This document shows positions 6,946 to 12,876 of a DNA stretch of 12,876 nt, in pieces. Position numbers and translations under genes: made by a program. Location of the stretch: the NCBI GenBank assembly GCA_017960705.1, contig JAGCYR010000185.1:1-12876 (forward strand). The letters are read 5' to 3'. Under the pieces are notes generated by a model, which made no database searches, was not told the origin of the DNA, and saw nothing but the letters and a program-made list of their open reading frames with translations. How positions within the stretch are numbered: position 1 is the stretch's first letter; each line of letters opens with the position of its first letter. This DNA comes from Clostridia bacterium. GTDB lineage: Bacteria > Bacillota > Clostridia > Oscillospirales > CAG-272.

Positions 6946-8208
6946 ATGGACGGGGAACGCGCCTATATCTGCATTGATCTGAAGTCGTTTTTCGCCTCGG
7001 TCGAGTGCGTGGAGCGCGGGCTGGATCCCATGACCGCGCGGCTGGTCGTCGCCGATCCCGAGCGCAAGAGCGGGACCATCTGTCTCGCCGTCACCCCCGG
7101 GATGAAGGCGCTCGGGGTGCGCAACCGCTGCCGGGTCTACGAGATCCCGAAGGGGCTGGAGTATATCACCGCGCCGCCCCGTATGCGGCTGTATCTTGAA
7201 TACTCCGCGAAGATCTATTCGATCTACCTCGACTATTTCTCGAAGGACGATATCCACGTCTATTCGGTCGACGAGGTATTCATCGACGTCACCCCCTACC
7301 TCAAAACCTACAAAAAGACCCCGCTCGAGCTCGCCCGTTTCCTCATCTCCGAGGTCAGAGCGCGGAGCGGGATCCCCGCGGCGGCGGGGGTCGGCTCCAA
7401 TCTGTACCTGTGCAAGATCGCGATGGATATTATGGCGAAGCGCTCGCCCGATTTCGTAGCGGAACTGAACGAGACCACCTACCGCGAGAAGCTCTGGCGC
7501 CACGTCCCCCTGACCGACTTCTGGCGGGTCGGACCCGGCACGGCGGAGCGGCTCGAGAAGCTCGGCGTCCGCACGATGGAGGGGATCACGAAACTGCCCG
7601 AGGACCTGCTCTATAAGGTTTTCGGGGTGGACGCGGAACTCTTGATCGACCACGCGTGGGGGCGCGAGCCGACCACGATCGCGGATATCAAAGCGTACGT
7701 GCCCAAATCCCGCAGTATCACGTCGGGACAGGTCCTGATGCGCGACTATAACGAGGACGAGACGGAGATCGTTCTGCGCGAGATGGTCGACCTGCTTTCT
7801 CTGGATCTTCTCGACCGCGGGTGCGTAACCCCCCGCCTATCTCTTTGGATCCGGTACTCCTCGAAGGAGGGAAGACCACCCTCCCACGGCGGCGTGAAGA
7901 TCGATCCCCCGAGTGAATCCGAGCTCGAACTGATCCCCGCGGCGCTCAAACTTTTCCGCCGGATCGTCGTCCCCGGGGTCCCCATCCGGGGGATCAATAT
8001 CTCCTTCGACGACATCTTTTGCCCCGCGTTCCGGCAGGCGAATTTCTTTGGTGACGACGACGCCGGCGAGCGCCATCGCCGCCTGCGCAAGACCGTCTCG
8101 GAGCTCCGCCACCGCTTCGGCGGCAACGCGATCCTGAAAGGCACCGACTTTGAAGAAGGCGCGACCACCCGCGAGCGCAATAACCAAATCGGCGGTCATA
8201 AGGCATAA
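6946..8208 (+). CDS. Y-family DNA polymerase (UvrX/UmuC-like)
   Basis: A 420-residue translesion polymerase. The palm motifs are IDLKSFFASVEC (D11, E20) and YSVDEVFID (D109, E110), giving the catalytic acidic residues. VVADPERKSGTICLAVTP and the DLKSF form of the first motif point to the UvrX/UmuC branch of Gram-positive bacteria rather than DinB/Pol IV. A helix-hairpin-helix-like stretch follows (RVGPGTAERLEKLGVRTM, about 197-214), then the little-finger domain. QANFF at 364-368 resembles a beta-clamp-binding peptide. ATG at 6946 has a purine-rich AAGGGGGG 6 nt upstream; the open frame extends far upstream across the promoter and is not coding there. The usual YolD-type small partner gene is absent downstream. 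Confidence 0.92.
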   Translation: MDGERAYICIDLKSFFASVECVERGLDPMTARLVVADPERKSGTICLAVTPGMKALGVRNRCRVYEIPKGLEYITAPPRMRLYLEYSAKIYSIYLDYFSKDDIHVYSVDEVFIDVTPYLKTYKKTPLELARFLISEVRARSGIPAAAGVGSNLYLCKIAMDIMAKRSPDFVAELNETTYREKLWRHVPLTDFWRVGPGTAERLEKLGVRTMEGITKLPEDLLYKVFGVDAELLIDHAWGREPTTIADIKAYVPKSRSITSGQVLMRDYNEDETEIVLREMVDLLSLDLLDRGCVTPRLSLWIRYSSKEGRPPSHGGVKIDPPSESELELIPAALKLFRRIVVPGVPIRGINISFDDIFCPAFRQANFFGDDDAGERHRRLRKTVSELRHRFGGNAILKGTDFEEGATTRERNNQIGGHKA

Positions 8209-8414
8209 TGCGCGCAGCGCAATTCACGGCGCGCAGCGCCAATTCATGCGGGCTTGCCCGCAATTCACGACGGCTTGCCGTCAATTCTTTCGTTTCCCCC
8301 GTTCCCCCCGTTCCCTCATTGGCGCTTGCGCCACATCATTTGACCGCCTGCGGTCAACATCATTGACGAAGTCACATCATTGTTGCGTAGCAACACATCA
8401 TTGCGCGCAGCGCA
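8209..8414. repeat. Array of nine short perfect hairpins with block-specific linkers
   Basis: Starting one base after the polymerase stop codon there are nine perfect small palindromes: 8209-8221, 8228-8240, 8247-8262, 8269-8282, 8320-8333, 8341-8356, 8364-8374, 8381-8395 and 8402-8414. Stems are 4-7 bp and mostly differ, yet every one pairs perfectly; the first and last are identical (TGCGC-GCA-GCGCA). Hairpins 1-4 are joined by (A)ATTCA(C) and hairpins 5-9 by (A)CATCATT. Centres are about 19-22 bp apart inside each block. Between the blocks lies a C-rich 9-bp triplet. The last hairpin ends 22 bp before the ATG of the 66-residue gene. This is not a CRISPR: repeats are too short and no cas gene is present. 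Function unknown. Confidence 0.9.
8291..8317. repeat. Three tandem C-rich 9-mers inside the hairpin array
   Basis: CGTTTCCCC (8291-8299), CGTTCCCCC (8300-8308) and CGTTCCCTC (8309-8317) are three near-identical 9-bp units in the gap between the two hairpin blocks. The minus strand carries three G-runs separated by AAC, one run short of a classical G-quadruplex. Confidence 0.8.
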
Positions 8415-8436
8415 TAAAAAGTAAAGGAGAACGCAA

Positions 8437-8637
8437 ATGGAAGAGACCATCCGCACAGTTTCCGGGCAGATCATCGGCTATATCAAGACGCTTTCCAACG
8501 GCGACAAGGAGGTACGCAACTTCACGGGACAGATCCTCGGCTACTATCGGAAGAGCCGGGACGTCACCACCAACTTTACGGGGCAGATCCTCTTCCGCGG
8601 GGATATGTCCGCCGCCCTGCTCGTCGTCCGCTTCTGA
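8437..8637 (+). CDS. Small three-repeat protein of unknown function
   Basis: A 66-residue protein with AAAGGAG 7 nt before the ATG and a strong terminator just after the stop. It is built of three repeats: TVSGQIIGYIKTLSNGDKEV (7-26), NFTGQILGYYRKSRDVTT (28-45) and NFTGQILFRGDMSAALL (46-62). The shared core is [FV]-[TS]-G-Q-I-[IL]. Alternating hydrophobic and polar residues with Gly turns suggest beta hairpins. The pattern resembles small repeat proteins such as the 4-fold beta-flower family, but this is only a resemblance. No signal peptide or Cys. It lies downstream of the polymerase and hairpin array on the same strand and could be read from the same transcript. Confidence 0.75.
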   Translation: MEETIRTVSGQIIGYIKTLSNGDKEVRNFTGQILGYYRKSRDVTTNFTGQILFRGDMSAALLVVRF

Positions 8638-8647
8638 CCCGAAAACG

Positions 8648-8679
8648 AAAGAACGCACCCCTCGCGGGGTGCGTTCTTT
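8648..8679. terminator. Strong bidirectional terminator
   Basis: A perfect 14-bp stem (AAAGAACGCACCCC with its complement) around a TCGC loop lies between convergent genes, 10 bp after the stop of the 66-residue gene and 17 bp past the lipoprotein stop. The minus-strand side is followed by TTCTTTCGTTTTC, a better T-run than the plus side, so it serves both directions but fits the lipoprotein gene best. Confidence 0.9.
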
Positions 8680-8696
8680 GATTGATAGGGAAGAGA

Positions 8697-10052
8697 TTAT
8701 TCGACAACCGCTTTGTACCAGATCTTCGCGGGAACAACGAGGTCGTCGGTCAGATCGTCCGCGGTCCCCTTGTCGTCAAGCGTGAAGGTCGCGTCTTCGG
8801 GGGTGGCGTTCTGCTCGATCTTCTGTACGAAGTCCTGACCGCAGGAAATGGTCATATCGCAGAAGACGACGTAAGCGCCGTTGTCGGCGGATACGGATTT
8901 GCCAAAGAAATCCTCAATGATAAAGAGCCCGTAACTGGTCCTCAAAACGCTGTCGGGATTCTCGCCGAGATCGTAGTACTTCAGCTCGCCTTCTTCGATC
9001 CTCGCCGTGTAGAGCAGACCCGTTACGGTCGAGGCAAAGCCGTGGGTGGTCCAGTCGGTCAGATCGAACTCGAGGACCTTCGTGCCGTCCACGTACGCGG
9101 AGGCGATATAGGTGTACTTGACGGCGTCTTCGGCGATCTCCGCTTCCTGATGGATGCGGAATCCGAGACGGTGCCAGCCGTACTCTCCGAGGGCCGGTTT
9201 CTTCAGCGCCGAGTTTCCCGCGATCTGTTCAGGAGTCGGGACGATGTAGGTGTACTCGCAGGCTGCGCCGTTGACCTTCCGGTTGTCCTTGGCGTCGAGC
9301 TTCGAGGCGACGTGGAACACGTCGTAGCCGTCGCCGTGTGCAAAGGTCAGCGGACCGCCCTTATAGTTCTCGGAATCCATCGTGGAGTTCCAGAGGTAGG
9401 AGACCTCGACCAGCATATCGTTGCCGAGCGAGTCTTCTTCGGTCGGATAGAAGTGCTTTTCGCCTCTGATCTGGGCGGATTCCGCGATCTTGATGTAGAC
9501 GCCGTTTTTATCATCCGAGCCGTCGTTGCCGTTATCGAGCCAATCGACCTTGTTTTCGGTGTTGAACGCCTGGCGCTCTTCGAGCGTCATCGTCGAAGCG
9601 AGAACGATGGGCTGCTTCCACTCGACTTTTTCCTCGATCGGCTGTTCGCAGAGCACGCAGGTACCGGTCTTGGTGCCGCCGTCCGGGTTAAGCAGGGTCG
9701 GTTCGACGGTCACCCAACTCTCGACCTTGTGCGCCTTGGGATCGATGTCGATCGGTTCTTTGGTGCCGGGGATCGGCAGACCGCACTCGGCGCAGTAAAC
9801 CTGCTGCTCGCCCTGGGCGATACAGGTCGGCTTCAGATCGATGGTCGGATGATCCTCGGGGGTGTGCTCGTGGGGAGTAGTGGCCTTGGCAGTGGTGGTG
9901 GCTGCCGCCGTCGTCGCTTCGGCAGTGGTGCCCGCCGCGGTCGCGGGCTTGGCGGTCGTGCTCGCGGTGTTGTTCTTCTTGCTGCAGGACGCGAACGAGA
10001 ACGCAACCATAACGAGGCACAGGAAAAGCGCGATGATACTGGTCTTTTTCAT
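8697..10052 (-). CDS. Putative lipoprotein with two CxxC repeats and an unknown C-terminal domain
   Basis: A 451-residue exported protein. MKKTS plus a hydrophobic stretch (6-20) ends in FASC, giving a lipid-modified Cys23; the -3 position is Phe instead of the usual Leu. Residues 28-60 are an Ala/Thr linker. Two related Cys units follow, YCAECG (C87, C90) and TCVLCE (C132, C135), each in a pTC-x-G-style surface repeat common in clostridial exported proteins. The remainder (about 150-451) is rich in predicted beta strands with paired aromatic and acidic residues and may be a jelly-roll, sugar-binding-like domain; I do not recognise it. ATG at 10052 has AAGGAGG 7 nt upstream. It diverges from the GH2 gene, so a role in glycan capture is possible but unproven. 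Confidence 0.85.
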   Translation of the reverse strand: MKKTSIIALFLCLVMVAFSFASCSKKNNTASTTAKPATAAGTTAEATTAAATTTAKATTPHEHTPEDHPTIDLKPTCIAQGEQQVYCAECGLPIPGTKEPIDIDPKAHKVESWVTVEPTLLNPDGGTKTGTCVLCEQPIEEKVEWKQPIVLASTMTLEERQAFNTENKVDWLDNGNDGSDDKNGVYIKIAESAQIRGEKHFYPTEEDSLGNDMLVEVSYLWNSTMDSENYKGGPLTFAHGDGYDVFHVASKLDAKDNRKVNGAACEYTYIVPTPEQIAGNSALKKPALGEYGWHRLGFRIHQEAEIAEDAVKYTYIASAYVDGTKVLEFDLTDWTTHGFASTVTGLLYTARIEEGELKYYDLGENPDSVLRTSYGLFIIEDFFGKSVSADNGAYVVFCDMTISCGQDFVQKIEQNATPEDATFTLDDKGTADDLTDDLVVPAKIWYKAVVE

Positions 10053-10103
10053 GGTTTTCCTCCTTGTTTTGCAGAGAGCGATCGATGTCCTCTCTTGTAA
10101 AAT

Positions 10104-10132
10104 AGTATACACGGAATCCCGCGAAAAAGCAA
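10104..10132 (-). promoter_or_regulatory. Promoter of the lipoprotein gene
   Basis: On the minus strand TTGCTT (10127-10132, 3 of 6) and TATACT (10104-10109, 5 of 6) are 17 bp apart. The start of transcription would leave a leader of about 45 nt before the strong ribosome binding site. Confidence 0.55.
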
Positions 10133-10323
10133 GCCGTTTTGTGCAAATTGCCGCCAAAAAGCAAGAAATATTTTTTAAATTGCAAAAGCTTGAATATTTG
10201 TTGTATATTTATGGTCAATATACACGATTTTGAAAGAACCGACGGTCAATCTTGCAAGGCGAGCGGGTGAAAAAACGCGGTCGACGCGGCATGAAAAAGC
10301 TTTCGGAAAAATAACGGAAACGG
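10133..10323. other. AT-rich divergent intergenic region
   Basis: Between the lipoprotein promoter and the GH2 promoter lie about 190 bp with no credible gene. The first half is strongly AT-rich, unlike the rest of the window. It holds an inverted repeat at 10202-10224 and a possible rightward promoter with TTGCAA (10180-10185) and TATATT (10204-10209) 18 bp apart. Nothing else was recognised. Confidence 0.5.
10202..10224. promoter_or_regulatory. Inverted repeat, possible operator
   Basis: TGTATATT (10202-10209) and AATATACA (10217-10224) are perfect 8-bp inverted arms around a 7-bp spacer. The site lies between two divergent genes and overlaps the -10 box of a candidate rightward promoter, the usual place for a repressor or activator site. 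No regulator gene is in the window, so the binding protein is unknown. Confidence 0.4.
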
Positions 10324-10352
10324 TTGTTTTCGGACCCCCGCTGTGTTATAAT
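10324..10352 (+). promoter_or_regulatory. Promoter of the GH2 gene
   Basis: TTGTTT (10324-10329, 3 of 6) and a perfect TATAAT (10347-10352) are 17 bp apart, with the extended -10 TG at 10344-10345. It gives a leader of about 40 nt before the GH2 start. Confidence 0.7.
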
Positions 10353-10399
10353 GAACAAAGGAAAGAAACCGTACCGACCGTTTTGGAAAGGAAGCGCGT

Positions 10400-12547
10400 A
10401 TGATTTTTCGTCAGAATTGGCAGGGGGTCCGTTTGACCGATCACGGGGAAGAGAGTTTCCCGGCGACCGTTCCGGGCAATATTCAGGCGGATTACGCCGC
10501 GGCGAAGGGGTTCCGGGACGTCATGTTCGCCGACGGCTGCAAACAGTTCGAAGCTTTGGAGAACGACGCTTGGGAATACCGCGCCCGCCTTTCCTGTACC
10601 GCCGGGCCCGACGAGCGGGTTTGGTTCGTCAGCTTGGGGATCGATTACAAATACGACGTTTTTCTCAACGGCGACCGTATTTACGGATATGAAGGGATTT
10701 TCAAGCCCGTCGAGCTGGATCTGACCGACCGTCTGACGGGGAACGACGAGATCAGGATCCTGATTTACCCGCACCCGAAGCGCGAAGGCGCCGCCCCGGG
10801 AAAACGCGAGGAAGCCGACCGTTCCTGCAAGCCGCCGGTCTGCTACGGATGGGACTGGAACCCGAGGCTCCTGATCTCCGGGATGTGGCGGGACGCGTAC
10901 GTGGAGACGAGAAAGAGCGACTATATCCGGGACTCGGAAGTATCTTATCGACTTTCTTCCGACTTTTCCCGCGCCGAAGTGTCTTTTGCCGTGGATTGCG
11001 ACGCCGAATGCACGATCGATCTCTATGACCCGGCGGGGAATCTGCTCTATCACGGGACCGACAAAACGCTGACGGTCGAGCGTCCGCGCCTTTGGTGGTG
11101 CGCAGGACAGGGAAGCCCCGATCTCTACCGCTGGACCGTCACGAACCCCTCCGGTATGAAGCGGGAGGGGACCGTCGGGTTCCGGCGCGTTCGCCTCTTG
11201 AAAAACGCCGGCGCGACAGAAAACCACGGATTTCCGAAGTCGCGTTATCAGGCGCCCTTCACCATGGAGCTGAACGGTCGGAAGATCTTTCTCAAAGGGT
11301 CGAATTTCGTCAACCCCGAACTGTTCTGGGGACAGGCGACCGCGGAACGGTACCGGAAGCTGGTCGACCTCGCCGCCGACGCGAATATGAATATCCTTCG
11401 GCTCTGGGGCGGGGCGGCGGTGCATCATCCGGCGCTCTACGAGGCTTGCGACGAGCGCGGGATCCTCGTCTGGCAGGAGTTTATGCTCGCATGCAACGAC
11501 TATCCCGACGACGAGCATTATCTTGCGGTTCTGGAGAGCGAGGCGACGGCGATGATCCTTGCGCTGCGCCGTCATCCCTCCGTTGCCCTGTGGTGCGGCG
11601 GGAACGAGCTGTTCAACGGCTGGTCGGGGATGACCGATCAATCGCTCGCGCTCAGATTGCTGAACCATCTTTGCTACACGCTCGACCGCGACCGCCCCTT
11701 CCTTGCGACCTCTCCGCTCGAAGGGATGGGGCACGGCGGCTATCTGTTCTACGACAGCCGCCACGGGACCGACGTGTATCGGTGCTTCGAAAACGCGGAG
11801 AATATCGCTTACACCGAATTCGGCGTTCCCTCGATTTCCGAGATCAAAGCGCTCGAACGGATCATCCCGCCGGAAGAACTGAAAGAGCTCGCGCCGACCG
11901 AGTCCTGGGTCTTGCATCACGCTTTCCGCGCGTGGATGCCGGAGTCCCACGCGAGTCTCGAAACTCTGCAGCGCTATTTCGGCGCGGACGGCACGGTGGA
12001 AGAACGTATCGCGCAGTCCGATTGGCTGCAGAGTGAAGGGCTGAAGTTCATCTATGAAGAGGCAAGGCGGCAGTCCCCGCATTGCAGCGCGGCGCTGAAC
12101 TGGTGCTTCAACGAACCGTGGATCACGGCGGCGAACTGCAGCATCGTGCGCTATCCCGACGTTCCGAAGCCCGCCTATTACGCCGTTCGGGACGCGCTTC
12201 GTCCCGCGCTCTTCAGCGCGAAGATCGCCAAATTCGATTGGAAAGCCGGGGAGATCTTCAAAGCGCCGATCTGGCTTCTGAACGACGGTCCCGACCCGGT
12301 CGCGTCGAACGCGAAAGTATTCCTTCGGATCGGAGATCGGGAGATCCCGCTTCTCGAATGGAACGCCGCGCAGGTCGGCGCCGGAACCAATCTCGAGGGC
12401 GCGCAGGTGTGCTGCGTTCTCCCGCAGGTTGAAACCGACCGCTTCACGCTGGAGATCCGCTCCTCCGACCCGCGCCTGAACAACGCCTATTGCCTGCAAT
12501 ACCGAAACGACAAAAAGCCCGCCGCAGAGAGAACGATGAATACGTGA
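10400..12547 (+). CDS. GH2 glycoside hydrolase, beta-mannosidase-like
   Basis: A 715-residue glycosidase of family GH2. The N-terminal sugar-binding jelly roll (about 1-170) includes YGWDWNPRL (149-157), a stretch characteristic of beta-mannosidases. An immunoglobulin-like domain (about 175-270) and a TIM barrel (from about 275) follow. The general acid/base is E403 in CGGNEL and the nucleophile E473 in YTEFGVPS. No signal peptide, so it should act in the cytoplasm on imported beta-mannosides or similar oligosaccharides. ATG at 10400 has AAAGGAAG about 6 nt upstream and a promoter at 10324-10352. It is shorter than many GH2 mannosidases (over 800 residues), with a reduced C-terminus. No transporter or other sugar gene is in view; exact specificity is inferred. 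Confidence 0.9.
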   Translation: MIFRQNWQGVRLTDHGEESFPATVPGNIQADYAAAKGFRDVMFADGCKQFEALENDAWEYRARLSCTAGPDERVWFVSLGIDYKYDVFLNGDRIYGYEGIFKPVELDLTDRLTGNDEIRILIYPHPKREGAAPGKREEADRSCKPPVCYGWDWNPRLLISGMWRDAYVETRKSDYIRDSEVSYRLSSDFSRAEVSFAVDCDAECTIDLYDPAGNLLYHGTDKTLTVERPRLWWCAGQGSPDLYRWTVTNPSGMKREGTVGFRRVRLLKNAGATENHGFPKSRYQAPFTMELNGRKIFLKGSNFVNPELFWGQATAERYRKLVDLAADANMNILRLWGGAAVHHPALYEACDERGILVWQEFMLACNDYPDDEHYLAVLESEATAMILALRRHPSVALWCGGNELFNGWSGMTDQSLALRLLNHLCYTLDRDRPFLATSPLEGMGHGGYLFYDSRHGTDVYRCFENAENIAYTEFGVPSISEIKALERIIPPEELKELAPTESWVLHHAFRAWMPESHASLETLQRYFGADGTVEERIAQSDWLQSEGLKFIYEEARRQSPHCSAALNWCFNEPWITAANCSIVRYPDVPKPAYYAVRDALRPALFSAKIAKFDWKAGEIFKAPIWLLNDGPDPVASNAKVFLRIGDREIPLLEWNAAQVGAGTNLEGAQVCCVLPQVETDRFTLEIRSSDPRLNNAYCLQYRNDKKPAAERTMNT

Positions 12548-12569
12548 GGGGAAAATAGTGACCGGGGGA

Positions 12570-12595
12570 GGGGAATCGACGCTCGTTGCAAGCTC
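12570..12595. repeat. 26-bp direct repeat, copy 1
   Basis: Begins GGGGAATCGACGCTCG and ends GCAAGCTC; matches copy 2 at 12851-12876 in 25 of 26 bases (T versus C at the 18th position). Starts are 281 bp apart. Confidence 0.95.
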
Positions 12596-12850
12596 CGAGC
12601 TACCCCTGGTTCTCGCCCCCCATAGCAAAAGGGCAATTTTAACGGATGGCGAGAACTTTGGTATTTGCAGCGCCCGCGGATCGCGCCGCAAATACGAGGG
12701 GTTAGCGACACCAAAACTCTCCGGTGGATAGTTTTGGAGAAGCGGTGTCCCCCAAAGAACCCGTTTGAAGAAGCGAGCCTGCGAGCGACACGCAAACGGG
12801 ATTCGACGGGTACAGGGACTACGTAGCGAGCAACCACGGCGCGGATCTTC

Positions 12851-12876
12851 GGGGAATCGACGCTCGTCGCAAGCTC
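12851..12876. repeat. 26-bp direct repeat, copy 2 (reaches the window edge)
   Basis: Second copy of the repeat at 12570-12595, one mismatch. It runs to the last base of the window, so the true repeat may be longer or continue as a tandem unit. Confidence 0.95.

Larger units (their letters stand above)
12570..12876. repeat. Palindrome-rich intergenic repeat element, cut by the window edge
   Basis: After the GH2 stop no credible gene is found. Instead there are consecutive inverted repeats with perfect arms: 12609-12617 with 12648-12656 (9 bp), 12661-12668 with 12688-12695 (8 bp, plus an inner GCGC pair), 12711-12718 with 12730-12737 (8 bp, plus an inner TCC/GGA), and 12760-12767 with 12793-12800 (8 bp). 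An alternative GACACC/GGTGTC pair (12707-12712, 12744-12749) encloses the third. AGCGACAC occurs twice (12704, 12784). Two 26-bp direct repeats bracket the stretch. Open frames crossing it have no recognisable product. It may be a structured RNA, a mobile repeat or a unit of a longer array. Confidence 0.7.

Noticed and set aside
8288..8319. G-quadruplex on the minus strand
   Set aside because: Only three G-runs are present; a fourth would have to come from splitting the longest run with no loop.
8209..8414. CRISPR array
   Set aside because: Units are about 20 bp, the variable part is a palindrome rather than a spacer, linkers are only 6-8 bp, and no cas gene is in the window.
10312..10332. 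LacI-type operator over the GH2 -35 box
   Set aside because: The arms match in only about 5 of 7 positions and the centre is not the usual ACGT or CG form.
10346..12691. 781-codon leftward open frame opposite the GH2 gene
   Set aside because: It is antisense to a clear enzyme, Arg/Pro-rich, and has no domain motif or ribosome binding site; high GC leaves such frames open by chance.
12487..12837. 116-codon leftward frame across the right-end element
   Set aside because: It overlaps the GH2 end and runs through inverted repeats, which account for its composition; no motif recognised.

Overview
The window is GC-rich (roughly 60 % by eye) and densely coded. It has strong AGGAGG-type ribosome binding sites and extended -10 promoters (TGGTATAAT). 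Its gene content is typical of Gram-positive anaerobes: a DUF1540 protein, a circularly permuted RbgA GTPase, tandem Bacillus-type signal peptidases, and a lipoprotein with an Ala/Thr linker. The best guess is a chromosome of an uncultured gut-type Clostridia (Oscillospirales or Christensenellales-like). This is inferred from gene style, not from a marker gene.

Layout. Positions 1-108 hold a leftward promoter that leaves the window and a terminator. From 109 to 822 is a leftward calcineurin-like phosphoesterase; 912-1106 is a small rightward Cys-rich DUF1540 gene. From 6731 down to 1107 lies one tightly packed leftward run of seven genes: signal peptidase I (lepB), a second signal peptidase-like gene lacking both catalytic residues, rbgA, rnhB, yraN, an M19 dipeptidase and threonine synthase (thrC). 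Overlaps or gaps of 50 bp or less and a good promoter at 6807-6835 argue for one operon joining protein secretion, ribosome assembly and genome maintenance to peptide and threonine metabolism.

Rightward from 6946 is a UvrX/UmuC-like Y-family DNA polymerase. It is followed by an unusual array of nine short perfect hairpins (8209-8414) and then a 66-residue protein built of three repeats (8437-8637). A 14-bp-stem terminator separates this from a leftward lipoprotein of unknown function (10052-8697). An AT-rich divergent promoter region (10053-10399) lies between the lipoprotein and a rightward GH2 beta-mannosidase-like enzyme (10400-12547). The last 329 bp carry no convincing gene. They hold a string of paired inverted repeats bracketed by two 26-bp direct repeats, the second ending exactly at the window edge, and look like a dispersed intergenic repeat element.

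The best candidates for undescribed biology are the hairpin array (stems differ but stay perfectly complementary, all loops fall into two exceptionally stable classes, spacing is about 20 bp), the palindrome-rich right-end element, and the catalytically dead signal peptidase beside an intact one.
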